Source of the DNA: Cornus controversa
Lineage: Eukaryota; Streptophyta; Magnoliopsida; Cornales; Cornaceae
Length of the DNA: 64,000 nt
Direction of reading: 5' to 3'
Assembly: GCA_026545225.1 (NCBI GenBank)
Contig: CM048846.1
Span: 83,469,270-83,533,269 of the forward strand
Of the stretch, positions 1 to 13,366 are shown piece after piece (positions within the stretch are counted from its first letter, which is position 1; each line of letters starts with the position of its first letter). Under the pieces are notes generated by a model. That model saw nothing but the letters and a program-made list of their open reading frames with translations, had not been told where the DNA came from and ran no database searches. The position numbers and the translations under genes were made by a program.

Positions 1-1368
1 ACTACTTGTGTTAATTACCTATTGATTTATATGGAAATTATATACTCCTCATTATAATTTTCGTAAAAAAAGAAGAAATTAAAATAAAAAAATTTGTATC
101 AATAGAATTCCATTTTTTCATTCAACTATATATACAATATCACCAATGATAACCATTGACATCACCACTGTAACACTACCACAACCATTAATACATGCAT
201 GCATTATATAATAGTAAATTAAATCTCAATTAAATTAGAGACTAGCTCTTTTATGAGAACGAGTACATAAATTAAAAATAACAGCATAGTAATGTAATAT
301 AAAATCAACTAAGGTGTAGGACATAATATGGTTGGAAAGCTAAACTTACAAACCACAAAACTGCAAAATTTTCATATTAATATATTGGTATAGGTGATAG
401 TGAAAAGAATGTGAGTTTAAATTGTATCAATAGAATTGTCCACCTTTGCCATTTTACCTCAATGGTATTTAATGGTAATTAAAAAAATTATAAGTTTTCT
501 AAAATAAAAAAAACAAAGACGGTTTAATTAGTACCCGCATTTAATGGTAATTGAAAAAATTAGTAAATTTTCTAAAATAATAAAAAACAAAGACAGTTTA
601 ATTAATAGCCGTCAGATTAAATCTTTAGGTACTAGACAGAAAAGTTGAACAATAGTGTGTATGTATAATTATATATTTGTTATCTATGTCAATTCTAAGA
701 GAAAAAAAGAAAAAGGGAATGTTCAACTTTGTCCGGTTTGTTTGGTTTTGGTGATTAATTGGATTCAGTGTGGCCTATAGATTCAACGTTGATGTTTTTT
801 AAAAAAAAAATAATTAGTCCGTAGCATTTTGGATTTTTATTCTTTAATAGAATGTTCTATATTCTTTAATAGAATGTTTTATATTATTATACATAACTAT
901 AAAAAAATCCTTTAATTTTCAGCCGTACTCAAAGTAGCCGCTGTCTCAACTATTAATTTGAGGTACGTATATATGTCTTTTCTTTAACCATATTGATTTT
1001 TTTTTTTATCCTTTAACCATCGTACTCTCAAGGGTCATATATTTTATTAAATTAATGTCCTAAACTATAATTCTAAAGTTTTAGAATTCGTTTATATTAA
1101 TAATTGTCTACTAATTAATTAATTTAACGTACTCTTGATTTGTTTTCTTAGTTTAGTTATACACGTGAACAATATATATATATATAAGAAATATTATTAT
1201 TGTCCATTAAAAAATGATATGGCAACATTCATATATACCTCTGTCTCTCTTACCGTGTTTGGTAGAAGAAAGAATTAAGGAACTATTAATTCACAGCCCC
1301 ATGACTCTAAACTTCATCCTCGGTGGAGAGAGAGAGAGAGCTCTTGAATAAACTTTTCTTCAAAATAA
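1..1368. other. AT-rich intergenic DNA, no gene recognised
   Basis: This stretch is strongly AT-rich and has no open frame of note. It holds one small tandem duplication (listed separately), short A and T runs, and a GA tract near 1,326-1,340. I see nothing else in it. Confidence 0.6.
468..612. repeat. Tandem duplication, two ~72-bp copies
   Basis: The segment starting TTTAATGGTAATT at 468 recurs at 540. Both copies continue through a poly-A stretch, TTTTCTAAAATAA, an ACAAAGAC word and GTTTAATTA. The copies differ by a few substitutions and short indels, so the duplication is not very recent. Confidence 0.8.
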
Positions 1369-1539
1369 TTGACAATAGATGGAAATTTTTGTTTAAAAAA
1401 AATCAGTAATAAAGGTGGTGAAAGTTTTGATGCATCATGTGGGTTTATCATTGGTCAAACTTACATAACCAAAGAAGATTTTGTAACACGAATCATAGAT
1501 GTCATATCCAATTCTGTATCCACGCAACCTCAAGGGCAG
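1369..1539 (+). other. Possible exon or exon remnant, unrecognised protein
   Basis: An open frame of about 57 codons reads like protein rather than translated AT-rich noise, with the stretches GGESFDASCGFIIGQ and YITKEDFVTRIIDVIS. It ends near a plausible splice donor (CAG|GTTGGT at 1,539/1,540). No initiator with good context, partner exon or known domain was identified. It could be an exon of a gene extending left of the window, a gene fragment, or chance. No function is proposed. Confidence 0.25.
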
Positions 1540-1544
1540 GTTGG

Positions 1545-2510
1545 TTTGAATACCTCTGTCTTGGCCTGCATGTGTCTGTGTTATGGTATTTTTCATTCCT
1601 TGCTTCTTTAATACTAAATTAATTTATCTTATCCAATGTAATATAGATAGATATATATATATATATGTGTGTGTGTGTGAATCCAGAAGGCAGGAGTTGT
1701 TATTTCTCCTGTCAGAATAGTTATAATTTGGTATCCTCAAGATTTTAGTTTGTACGTATTAAAGATAGAGAAAGCAGTCAAGATTTTTCGTTCCATAAAC
1801 AAAACTTATATCCTATACGTACATTTTTATTTTTTATTTTATAAGAAAGAATCAATATATACATCTCTTAGTTACTTTGAATTTTTGGATGATTTACAAA
1901 CTCCGAATGCATTACATTATTCACAAATAACGTGCATGATTTAAACTTAAATCTCTATTTTTCTCTTGTTTGTAATTGCTTTTTTTTCGTGTAACAAGTA
2001 TGCTTTAGGGATACTCATTAATTATCGTACCCATCCCTTAAAAAAATCTATTTATAAGAAGTATTTTCACAAAATAAAAAAATTGGAAAGAGCTCTTTAT
2101 ATATATAAGGGAAAATTACACTTAAGCCGGGATAGGAGTGCTAAATAACACACTAATAGATTTTAAAATTTCACTTTTCACATATATTGAAATAAGAAAT
2201 AATTCATGTCCAAAATGCCGTCCAAGCTATGATATCAAAATTACCAAACTATTCTTATTTAATCAAATAACTGCATTGAAGAAGTCTATTGTACCCATCA
2301 CGTACTCAATCACATCACTACTTCACTCGCCCACATCACTCTTCACTCGTGCACAAATCAACCATTATAGTTCGTTCTCACAATTCTGCTAACAACTATC
2401 AAGACAGTGATTACTGCTTATAAACTTAGATTGATTTTTACATGGTATGAGAAAATTTGATTGTTTTTATTTGCTTAAATTAAAAAGAAAATTTAATTGA
2501 CATGCATTTT
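1545..2510. other. AT-rich intergenic DNA
   Basis: A short (TA)n(TG)n microsatellite lies at about 1,646-1,679. Several open frames of 60-84 codons occur but have AT-driven composition and no recognisable domain. Nothing else was seen. Confidence 0.5.
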
Positions 2511-4640
2511 GTAGGCACCCTATTTTGCCCCTAGCCATTTGTAGGGACAATTTTGAAAATTTTTATCACAAGGGAAGTGAAATCAAAATTTCACAATCGC
2601 AAAACACACATTAAAGAACATTAGTTTAAGCAAACTAGAAAAATCCAACAATCTGGTCGTCCGATCAGAAACGAACCCTGCTATTGCGTCTGAAACGTCT
2701 CAAACATGCATGGGGTAGACCAGAAGCTAAGATCAAAACGAGCTTTCGAACACCTAATTTTTGCAACCTCAAAATGAGGGGTAAAATTTCCAAAAGGGTT
2801 CAAAAGAATAGTCTAGAACAAAATCGGGACCTACACAACTATATATAAACCCTAGAGATACACATTGGAACGTGTTTTGAATAAAATATAGGGGTTGTGA
2901 CATCCCCCTAAAATGGACAAAAATGCCCTTAATTTGGGCATAAAAATTTAAAAGAGACCCCCCTCAAATGGATAAAAATGTCCCTCTTTTGTGGCCTTAT
3001 TCACACAAGGCCCCTAAAACTTTTCATAAATGATTTTTCTTGCCCAGTAAGTCTAAAGACTCTATAAATAGAGGTCTCTCATGCCCTAAAACTACACTTA
3101 GTGTCATATAGCAACCCTTAGAGCATAAGAAATCCTTCCACTCTCTCCAACAAGCCTCCAAGAAATTAAAAACAAGTAAGATGATGGTATAAATAAGGGA
3201 GTATCTTAACCCTCTTTTTACATATCTCTTCTTCTACTCCTTCTTCGCATGGCCTCATCTTTTGCATGCATGAGCCCTTGTCATTAGTCTAGCAAATAGT
3301 TCAAAGGATATGTAGGAGTGTGGTTCCTTCGGGCTATATATCCGGGGAGGTTAGTGTAGGGATGAGTTCCCTTAACCTAACTCCAAAACCTTAGAATCCT
3401 TGATAGACTTACTTTTATGCAACCTTTTGTTTTTGACTTGTGTGTTCATCATATATACTTCATATTAAAATTCAAAAACAAAGTTCAAAATTCAATTTTT
3501 CTTAGACACGTGTTTTTCAAACACTCAGGAGTATACATATTATGGCTACATGACACCCTATTGTCATACCGTCCATACTAGATTGTAATCCTAGATTTTT
3601 AAGATCATTCAAAAACTTTTTTTTCCATAGCCTTTTATCAAATTAAAATATTTGGTTAGGCTAAAACCCTAAAATACAAATATTTTAGGTTTAGGTTCCA
3701 TAGAAACCTAGGGTAAGTCAAAATTTTAAAACTCTTTTTAAAACCCTAAAATAAAAATATTTTAGGTCTAAGTTTCATAGGGTGATTCAAATCGTAAAAA
3801 CTCTTTTTCAAAACCTAAAATATACACATTTTATGTCTAGGTTCTTTAGAAATCTAGGACAACTCAAGTTCATACATACATATATATACGCCTACTATGG
3901 CATATATCTTATCAATCAATGATATATATGGTCTAATTTTTAAAGCAATATTCAAGCAAGCATCCCTGGATGTTACTTCTTAAGTTTTCTGAAACACTTT
4001 AACCCACGTTAATGACATGAAAAATAAGTAATTGTGTGTACCACAGATGTGTGGGATGCATAAAACCTTCTCCATTCATAATCAAACTCTTGAATCCACT
4101 AATTTGGTTCACAAATAGTCAGAGACTAGATGGTGGTCAAACACATTTAGGGCCGACATTTAGATCTTGAAAGTGTCTAAATGACCAAACATTCTTACAT
4201 GTCCACAAACATCCCAATATAACCTAGCACACCATAATCTAACATTAGGTTGGAGTCATTAGGTGGCGACTCCAAATATACAAACATTGGTCATTTCATA
4301 AGAAATATCGGTCGTAGCCACCCATTGCATAATTCCAATTTCCATCAAAAATGAGCCAATGGACAATTTTTTTGAGGCCAAACAAACCCCTAGGTGCAAC
4401 AAATGTCTAACTTTGATTTAAATATACATGCTTCAATTTTCTTTTGTCTATGCGAGGTATTAGGAGAGCATTTAACATTATCTAAAAATGATTGGCATCA
4501 AACAAAGTTGGTAGAGAAAAATATGTTATTGATTAATAAAAGAAATTACAAACATTAAAGATCAAGGTTGAAACATGGAAGACCTCTACTACCAAGAATC
4601 TACCTTCACCACATCTTAATCAATGGCCCTTTTTAATAGT
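2511..4640 (+). mobile_element. Fossil LTR sequence, probably Ty3/gypsy (Tat/Ogre-like), possibly two nested LTRs
   Basis: Two LTR-like starts are visible: TGTAGGCACCC at 2,511 and TGTGACATCCCCC at about 2,897. Each is followed by a TATA-like box (TATATATAAACC near 2,850 and CTATAAATAGAG near 3,062). Near 4,263 the word GGTGGCGACTCC resembles the primer-binding site that follows Tat/Ogre-type LTRs. No gag or pol frame is visible, so this is a decayed, non-coding fossil. Both borders are approximate and the family call is inferred from these motifs only. Confidence 0.4.
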
Positions 4641-4690
4641 TTGGTGGTTGTTTAAAGAAGTGTGAAGTTGGTGAGTGATTATGTTTTCAT

Positions 4691-5472
4691 CTAGAAAGTA
4701 CGGACACTTCATATAAGGGTGTCTTACCCGTGTCGGACACTTCTCGAACACTCCTCGGACACATGTCGGACACTCTTTAAAAGTGTTCTTTTTTTTTTTG
4801 ACACGCGGGGGATACGGCAGGGGTACATTTTGTAATTTTTAAAAGTACAAACAAACGCCTGAACTTTTTTAAAGTTGTAAAAAAATCCATTTGAACTATT
4901 TTTTTGAGCATTTCAGTCCCTCATCTTCTAAAAGCTAACATCTTGACCCCCTGGAAGAACTATAATGACATATATACCATTTAATATGACTATTACACCA
5001 TTTTCTTTATAATTATAGTGTTTTCCAAAATAAAAATTTTTTAAAATAAAAATAATTAGATAAAATTTCTAAATAATGAATTTAGAAACAAAAAAATAAA
5101 AAAATCAATAGAAATTTATTTAACATAAAGTCATGTCATTTTGTTTGGTATTTTGTATTTAAATTTATTTGTTTATTATTAAAAAAATGAGTAACATATA
5201 AGGTTCTAATAGTGGGTTTGAATACAATAAAAACACTATTTTTGAAAATACATTAATTGCTTGACATGCAGTAAATTCAAGTATTTGTGTATTTTTATTT
5301 TATTGTTAGATTTATGGTATTGCAAATATTGAGTAACTTGTTGAATATATATTAGTATATTATTATTTCATAGTCGTCTCTCTGTCGTGTTCATGTTTTA
5401 TTTTTTTAAACTTTGTTTCATTATTATTTTTAATTTTGTATCGTACTTGTGTTTCGTGTCCGTATTTTTTAC
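4691..5472. mobile_element. hAT-like MITE, GCACGGACAC family, copy 1
   Basis: The left end reads CTAGAAAGTACGGACAC. It is followed by GTGTCGGACAC-type words, and cgtgtccgta-type sequence occurs near the right end. The flanks GTTTTCAT (4,683-4,690) and ATTTTCAT (5,473-5,480) match at 7 of 8 positions, as expected for an 8-bp hAT target duplication. The interior is AT-rich and non-coding. The same family recurs at 15.6, 16.4, 24.4, 26.3, 35.8, 58.8 and 59.7 kb, with a diverged pair at 11.8 and 61.7 kb. Confidence 0.7.
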
Positions 5473-5589
5473 ATTTTCATGCATTTGCTTTGATGGAGTC
5501 TTGAGAGAGTAAAAATGTATCAATATTCTTCTATTGTTATTGATATATAATAAAAATTAATAAATATTATTCAATATTATATATATGTT

Positions 5590-5980
5590 TGTATGTATGT
5601 ATCTGTGTGCGCGCAAACACATATGTGCAAGTGGGTTGGGGGAGAGATCACGTGTGGTCTCCAAGTCAAAACCCACAGAGATGAAGGGCACCCTGTAGCT
5701 GTCGGCCACGAGGCACTTGTCATTTTTCATTGGGAATCGGTCAATCTCTTCGAGCCCTTAAAACCCGGTGCTCTTAATTGGCTCCCAATACCTTTCCCCT
5801 CGAAACCACTCGCATTGAGAGCGCGTGCTGTCATATGACCAACACGCTCTTTGTCATCGCGTGGTGTTAGAAAATGGTTCGTCGTCTGGTGACCTCGTTT
5901 GCTTGGGCGGGGAGATAAACCAGTAGCCTGTCCCGATCCTATTAGGGTACGCCCGAACTTTTAGGGGGTCAGACCCTATT
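5590..5980. other. GC-richer island, unrecognised
   Basis: This stretch is distinctly richer in GC than its surroundings. An 81-codon open frame (5,593-5,838) crosses it, but has no recognisable domain and begins inside a TGTATG repeat. It could be part of an old retroelement or a transferred fragment. I do not recognise it. Confidence 0.3.
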
Positions 5981-5991
5981 TCTCTCTCTCA

Positions 5992-6045
<54 letters not shown>

Positions 6046-6241
6046 CACACAGAGCACAATGCAGTTTTCAAACAACGTACCTTGAGAACAAACAAATAGG
6101 GCACCTTGACTTCACTTACTGATAAGACTTGATTTGTCCTTGAAACATCCACCAACTCCCTTTCCTACTACCATATCTCCCACGTCTCCATCACATCGCA
6201 CGTCAATGCTTCTCTGTTTTCTCTCTTTATATATAAATCTG

Positions 6242-6272
<31 letters not shown>

Positions 6273-6512
6273 ATATATGTGTGTGTTCGTGCAAGGGTGG
6301 TGAATCTGGTGATATGACTGGGGACGTTGTGACACGGAGGGGCATTAATTTGCAAACAAAAATAGGGACAACTGGCCCTTATTCACGGGCTTGAGACCGC
6401 AGGAGGTGCCATAACCCACTCTTTCATGGGGCACACAAAGCATACACCTTTGTCTTTTATATAGGCATTTTGCGTCTCTGTGTGCGCACACATGTATACA
6501 GGTTCAGTTGTG

Positions 6513-6549
<37 letters not shown>
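5981..6549. repeat. Cluster of CT and TA microsatellites
   Basis: (CT)n runs from about 5,981 to 6,028 and continues into (TA)n to 6,045. Further (TA)n tracts lie at 6,242-6,265 and 6,516-6,549. The tract lengths are likely to vary between individuals. The intervening sequence carries no recognised gene. Confidence 0.9.
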
Positions 6550-6552
<3 letters not shown>

Positions 6553-6559
6553 TGTAAAA

Positions 6560-8035
6560 TGTATACACCTACCTTGTTTTTAAAGTAATCTAGAGTCACG
6601 AGCTTCCTATTTATTTACTATTTAATCGAGACCGTTTCTGAGATGTTAAATGGTTAATTAAGATAGGAGAAAACTCTCTAATAGTATTACTTTTGTTTTT
6701 AAGATGATTTGTTAAAAGACAAATAAGCATACTCTCTATCATAAAAGATGAAGAAGTATCGTTCGATTACCGATTACCGATTACCGTCCATTGACGCGTA
6801 TAATAGGTTCACGAGGTCACTGTACTCTACTACAATTTGCTTTCTTAACTTGTCAAACTAATCAAATCCTCAAATGTATATTTAAATTTGCAAAGGAAAC
6901 AATGCTTTATGACTAATATTTACTTATTAAATTCAAAGTTATTTTATTAAATAAAATAGATGTAGACATATAGATAATTTAGTATAGAAATATGCGTGCT
7001 AATTAATAAAGCTACCATGTCTTTTATTGAGTGTCCATTGTTAATTATTTAGTGATCATTTCCTTTTTAGTAATGAAAATTAAACAACTCAAAGAATGTG
7101 TGTTTTCATGTAGCTTGTTTATTTTCACTTTCACTTACATCTTTTAAAATATTTAGAATATTTTAATTAGGTTTATTTGAGGGATTTAAATACTGAAACT
7201 TAATACACAAGCTAGCCTATACTTCATGAAATTGTCAAAGAAAAACTAAGAGATAGCTCAAATAATTGAGACCACCGGCTCCTTCTGATTCTTCCAAGTA
7301 AATGCTTCAATTTAGCCCAAGTACACGCACTAATTTGTCATCTATTGACATACATAATTAACAATATCTTCTTGATAATCACGACGACAATGTCATCTTC
7401 AACCTATAATACTATGTCTTCGGACACAAAACAACTATTAACTATGTCTAATCTGTGCTTAAATCCGAAGGCCCTACTAGCTTTTGTAACATTGCTACCA
7501 AATTTTGGTTCATCCAATAATTTTATATCTTTTATTTTGTTGATGATTTTTTTATTATTTTTTTATAATAAAGATTAACTCACTTGTTAGTCAATTTAAA
7601 CTTTGAGATGATTTGCAAACTTTGAATACGTGATCATCCGCAGATTACGTGTTAGAAACTTGTGTTTGATCAAAGATACTTTAGGTCTAAATTGAAGTAA
7701 ATTTCACTGAGCTTTTGAAGCTGGTTTACGTTCAAATGCGTTCTTATTTGGGTAAATGAATATAGTTTATTTACTTATTTGTTCAAAACTATTTTCAGTT
7801 GAATGAGAAATTGGATCCAAAGTGAGGCATTTAATCATCGGCGTAAGTTGAAAAAAGTGTTGTGTACATATCTATGTCAAGTATGACAATTGGGTTTAGG
7901 CCCCAAGGGTACCAAGTTTTGTAGAGGGGAAGGACCTAGTCAAGGTTGAGTCAAAACCCATCACACACACATTTAATAGCACGATGTCCGATCTGACATG
8001 GCTCAATCGCTCTGTGCTTGGGCATATCAAAAAGA
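6560..8035. other. AT-rich intergenic DNA
   Basis: No gene or element was recognised. A small GATTACC tandem word occurs near 6,766-6,790. Open frames here are short and of AT-driven composition. Confidence 0.5.
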
Positions 8036-8039
8036 TATA

Positions 8040-8139
8040 CTCCCTCCGTCCCAAAATTCTTGGGTACTTCCGGAACTGTGACTCACAAAGTTGTGAGTCA
8101 CAGTTCCGGAAGTACCCAAGAATTTTGGGACAGAGGAAG
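8040..8139. mobile_element. Stowaway-type MITE (Tc1/mariner), 100-bp palindrome
   Basis: It begins CTCCCTCCGTCCCAAAATTC and ends GGGACAGAGGAAG, with TA dinucleotides at 8,038-8,039 and 8,140-8,141 as target duplication. The two arms are nearly perfect inverted repeats meeting at about 8,089, so the transcript would fold into one hairpin. Ends and TA target are diagnostic of plant Stowaway MITEs. The high arm identity suggests a fairly recent insertion. Confidence 0.93.
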
Positions 8140-8167
8140 TATATTTTTTTATTAAAAAGAATTTCTA

Positions 8168-8202
8168 ATTGGGCTTGGGCTTGGGCTTGGGCTTGGGCTT
8201 GT
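8168..8202. repeat. (GGGCTT)n hexamer repeat
   Basis: About five to six consecutive TTGGGC units lie just right of the Stowaway element. On one frame it encodes a WA-repeat, which is an artefact of the repeat rather than a gene. Confidence 0.9.
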
Positions 8203-8205
8203 TAG

Positions 8206-8790
8206 GCTTCGGCCTGCTTGAATGTGTTGGGTTAATCCAAAACTAATTAAATCTTCTATAACCCAAGAAATTAAATGGAGTCCGATTTGGCCCAACCGGT
8301 GAAAGTTAGGATCAGTTATAGCCCGAATGGATGGTGATTAATCGGTTATAAACCGAACAAATGTTGTTAGATTAGTGGTACGGGCCGAACCATCGCACCT
8401 GGTGACACTTCGAGTTGACCCGAACAGGCACCAAATTCTCTATAAATACCCCTTGCTACCATTTGCATTTTCTATCCTTTAGAATTTTGTTTTCTTCTAT
8501 CCTCTCTGCATTTTTTAGCCCAAATTCTGTGGATTCAAGGCTAAAGGTTCGGATTGAGTCCAAATCAATTTGAGTCTTTGTCTAAAGTTCATGTTGACTG
8601 CGAGTTGGTCAGAGAAAGAGTATAACACATTAGTGGTTTGCTGGTTCCTTTAATTTGAAGTGTTGCTACCAATAGAATGATATATCATTGTATCTAGCAA
8701 ACAAATGTCATAGAGACCGTTTGGCACGTGACGGGGAATAATTTGTCTTGAGAACATAGAATCAAATTCTAGCCTCGATCTAGGTTTTTT
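8206..8790 (+). mobile_element. Possible LTR fossil with TATA box
   Basis: The segment has the layout of a plant LTR: a GC-richer upstream part rich in CCGAAC and GGCCCA words, a clean TATA box (CTATAAATACCCC, about 8,439-8,451), a pyrimidine-rich stretch after it, and a GT-rich region after that. No coding domain, terminal repeat or target duplication was identified. It could instead be the promoter of a small unrecognised transcript. Borders are approximate. Confidence 0.3.
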
Positions 8791-8799
8791 ATTAATTAT

Positions 8800-9002
8800 T
8801 TTATTGTATTATCCTAATTTGCATATTAATATAATTTTTGTATGGTCTTAAATAGTAACATATAAACATATATTTACACACACCATATGAATAAGTTAAA
8901 CCTAAGTCTTACTTTCGTGTGAGACTTGAAGTAGATAGCTAAAGCGAGTACCTCCAAAGGCCTTACTAACTCAATTATGCGTTTGGACAAAAAAAAATAA
9001 AA

Positions 9003-9033
<31 letters not shown>

Positions 9034-11820
9034 CATTTTGGCCGAACATGAAGAAAAATGGAAATGTATCTCTGTATATATTTTAATTCTCACTTGTCGA
9101 TCTGGTCATTAATCCAATGTTATGCCAAAGAGAACAAACTTTCTGTTGGCATAACTTGAAATTATTCTCTATTAGATATACCAATTTGTTTAAATATAAT
9201 GCTTTATTAGATTTACTAAACAAAAAATATACGAATAAACAAAGAAAGTATATTATATAGTGAAGACTGTTAGTCTAAGAGGGTATTGGTTTGTAGTGTT
9301 CCTGAATATAAATAAAAACTACTTTTTATCAATAAAAAAATTGAACTATCTTCTATCTCGGTTTTGAAATTGATACAATGGAAATGACTAAACCTCGGAT
9401 GATTCTTCTTTTAGACTAATCATTCAATAATGAGCACTTCCTAAGTTCTTCATGCACTTGTATCCATTATCTAGATATAATATTATATTCAAATTTCCCA
9501 AAGAAAAATTATAGATCGACTTGCTTGGATCTTGCTGTTACAATGATAATATTTTTATCATTTAGTTATTTTAGAGTATAATTATAATACAACTATTCAA
9601 ACATATGTCCCTCAACTAAAGAATATTATAACTAAATTTTGTAAAGTGCACCGATCAACAGAATCATAGTTTAATTAAATTTAAGATGTCCACGGGCATA
9701 ACATAACATATATAAATTCAAGTTTCAGTTTAAAGGTCAAATATTAGACTATGGCCTTTGTGTGTGTGTTGGGTTGGGGGGGGGGGGGGGGGTGGGGTTG
9801 GGTTTTAAAGTTTGATTTTATTTCGGGTTTAATTGTGAGTCAGCTCCGTTAAAATCAATTAATATAAAAAATTAAATTTTCAAAACTACTTTTAAGTGGC
9901 AGTAGTGCTGGTGTGACATTGATGAATAAAATACATATATAAAACATGTTAATCTCAGTCAAATGATTAGAAATTGAGGTTATTTTTGCACAAAGCATTA
10001 TAACTTGACAGTACTTTTGTAATTGTATATTATATATGATTTTGTTCAATGGATCATTAGTCTGATATGGGTGTCAGAGTAATTTTGTAAAAAAATTAAT
10101 TTTAAGATAATTAAGTCAAATCTCAGGAAGGTCAGAATAATTTATTTTATTTTATTTTATTTTTTTTGTGCACAAAGTAGTTTACCTAATTAATATTACT
10201 CTGAAAATGAATCACGAACGTCAATGCTTTTCATTTTCTTTTCCCCATGCTTGTTATAATAAAAAAAAATCAATGAAGTTTTAAAAGCATATTGTAAGAT
10301 CTCAACAATTTAATCTTTATTATACATATATGATACATACTAGTACTTGATTCTGTTGTAATTAATCTAGTAATTTAAAGACATAAATGTTAATGGAATT
10401 TAATAAATGAAAAATGAGAAAATCCATAAGTTATCATAGGAGTACCAGATAATGATTACAATCTATAAGGCCATGTTTGGATGCTTTAGGGTAATAGAGA
10501 TCATCAACAATTAGTTTATACTTTATACACACACATATAAACATATTATGGAGCATATATGAAGCATACTGTTTGGTTTTCTATTAGAAAATCTAATATG
10601 GAGCTGCAAGACTTTTTTTTGTTGTTGAATTAATCAAATTATAAATGGAATGAGTCTCATGAACTTTAATTAGAGCAAAATGAATTGCATTTTCCAGCAA
10701 GATGCAAGCGAAAGGGCAATGAACTTTAGAGAATGAATCATGTTAGCTGATGGGAAATTTGGTTAAAGACACAGGACATGACTACGTCACGATACAAATG
10801 TAAGAAATTTAATTTTTAGTTGGTAAATTTTGGTATCAAAACCTAAATTGATTGAATTGTAATTTTATTCTATTTATTTTGAGTCTTGATTATGGAAGCC
10901 GAAGAATAAATGTGCGGATACCGTTGATTTAAATGAGAACATCATTTAGTCAGGTAAGTGGCGATGACACTTTATATTTGAAGTTGGTAGGTTTAAGACT
11001 TAGGAAAATATGTTTTAACTGAAAAATTCAATTTTCTAAAAGTCTGAGTAGTTGCAAATTTATGATTCAGTCAAACTAGAGTTGGAACTTTTACGAACCA
11101 GTCACACTTTCACTAATATGTGCCGGATTATGTGATTTTGCCTATTTTCAATATTTCCTTTTTGCACCAAACCTCTTGAATCATTTCATATTGGTTTCTA
11201 ACTTATTTTTCAAGTAATATTAGGACTCTCTCATCTATATATACTATTCTAGTATTTTATATAATACACGCCGAGTTAGATTATTATTTTTACAAGTTAG
11301 AGACCTTTTGAGAGTATATTTTATAGAAAAATTATTTCTACACTGAGAGTTATTAGGTTGGTTTTCTATATCTGATCGACATACCAAACTTTTCAAATAT
11401 CATATTGATATCGGTCAAAGACACGAGATTTGTTTTTATCTCCTTTTAAAATTGTGTTTGTGAGGAAGGCAGTTTGATCACTACAAAGGGAATAGATGCA
11501 AGGATTGAGAAATAAGTCTGGAGTTTGCAACAATTGGACGAGGATTCAAAGAAGTCAGTTTGGAATGTCAGTAACTAGTTCGTAACAGAGTGAAGTGGGT
11601 GTAATATTGAGACAAGAGCATGTTATACTTTGCTTCGAGATAATAGATCTTTTCACTCCAAGGTTACAACCTCATCGTGGTTTGTTTTCGTTTGGGTTTT
11701 CACATAACATAAAAGTGTCATCTCTTACTTTGCTTATCTTTTGCTTTATGTAGATGATTTTATTTTTATTGAAATAAAATTAAATAATCTGAAATAAGCA
11801 ACTCACAACAAATACAACGA
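8800..11820. other. AT-rich intergenic DNA
   Basis: It contains an (AAT)n microsatellite at about 9,003-9,031 and a G run at about 9,776-9,792. No reading frame with recognisable domains and no inverted-repeat element with clear borders was seen. Confidence 0.5.
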
Positions 11821-11825
11821 TAAAT

Positions 11826-12279
11826 CTAAGAAAAAAAAAGCAAATAGAACACATATACGATAGAGATAGTCAAAAAATAATAATATATATAATTAATATA
11901 TTAATTTATAACAAAATAATATTTTTTGCTAATTTTATTCATATTATCATGAATAAAATCATTAATTTGAAGTTTAGAGCCAGGTGTTTGTTGTTTTTAT
12001 TTTTTAATGTTTTATATTATTTTTCAAATTAACCCATAATATACTTTAAAATTGCATCAAAATCACATTTTTCTAAAAACAATAATTACAAAACTACTTT
12101 GTGGTGTTTTAAAAGTGTCCCTTCTGTATCCATGTCGTGTCATTCCCGTGTTTAACTAAGAAAAAAATTGAATTTCAGAATACTTTTAATTATATATGTC
12201 GGACACTTGTTCAAGACGTGTTTTATGTGCGTACGGTATTAGAGTGTTGAGTGTCCAACACGGTAAAAAACACTCTTAG
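11826..12279. mobile_element. hAT-like MITE, diverged subfamily B, copy 1
   Basis: Ends are CTAAGAAAAAAAAAGC and AACACTCTTAG. GTGTCC, GTCGGACAC and GTCCAACACGG words lie in the right third. The reverse complement aligns along most of its length with 61,745-62,115, sharing TTTTGTAATTATT, AAAATGTGATTT, ATATATTATGG-like words and a TTTTATTCAT stretch. No convincing target duplication remains. It appears to be an older branch of the family seen at 26.3 and 35.8 kb. Confidence 0.55.
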
Positions 12280-12289
12280 CAAAGATAGC

Positions 12290-13360
12290 CTTGCTTCCTA
12301 GCTTAGCTGTGTTCCTTCTTAAAGAATTCAAATCATCAACATCAAAGTTGACAACCACATCAAAATCAGCTTTAATTTTTTAAAATTGAGTACACTAAAG
12401 CAAAGTTGTAAACTCCATTATATATTCAATCAAAGATGGTAAAATGTTCCTTTCATTCGGGTCCTACACTTAATTAATTAAAAACAATGTTACACATACA
12501 ATACACACACATTCATAAACCCCATTACAACACATAGATTCCATGGTGTTTGAAATTAATCTTAATTAGCAAAAGGATAGTTAAAGAAAACTATGGGGGT
12601 TGCACCATGATCATGATCGGTCCATGTGGCTGATAATGACTTCCATTGTCGTTTTATTATCATGAGGTTCTCTTTTCTCATCTTGAATTGCCCTTAATCA
12701 TTGGTTATGTGTTCGTACCACCAATTTTAGTTACAGCCTTTTTATAGCATGTTTAAGTGATCATAAGGCTTGTTTGGCCTTTGGGACGAAGAAATAATTA
12801 GGTTCTCTTTGACGAGAACTTGGTAATCTTTCGTTATTACTTCATCCAGTGGCAATCTTTTTGTATGTTTTTTTGCCCAAACTTTGTGTGTGAAGGGGGG
12901 GATCATTTTGGCCAAACACGGTCTAAAGATATAACATCGAGCTTCGACAAATAGCTTGACTAGTAAGGCCTTTTGAGATCATCTCTCTAGATCGGTAATT
13001 CGGGTCTCTTCAAAGAGTGAAATTTGAATTTAAATGATGTACGTGATTTGCAAGTCATTGATTGCACTTGCATCTAAAGTTTGCAAATCATTTAAGCTAG
13101 AGTTCAAAGTGACTAAAGAGTGAATTACCTTTTTGTTAGGAAAAAGAAAAAAAAATGCATCCGAGTCCTGGATGAAGTTTGTACATAATCACGAAGTTAT
13201 AGCTAAAACTAAGAAAAGTAGGTCCTTAGATAAATTCTCATGAAAATACGTTTTTAGCATTCCTTCGAAAATATTGAGTCTGAACATTAATGAAATCATA
13301 TGACCTAATAAATTAGTAAAATACTACTTCAAACAATTACTTACTATACTAGCTAACTTT
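12290..13360. other. Intergenic DNA
   Basis: No gene or bounded element was recognised in this AT-rich stretch. Confidence 0.5.
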
Positions 13361-13366
13361 TATTCA

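Noticed and set aside
8162-8205. The WA-repeat end of a 73-codon open frame as a protein feature
   Set aside because: It is the translation of a GGGCTT microsatellite, and the frame crosses a Stowaway MITE.
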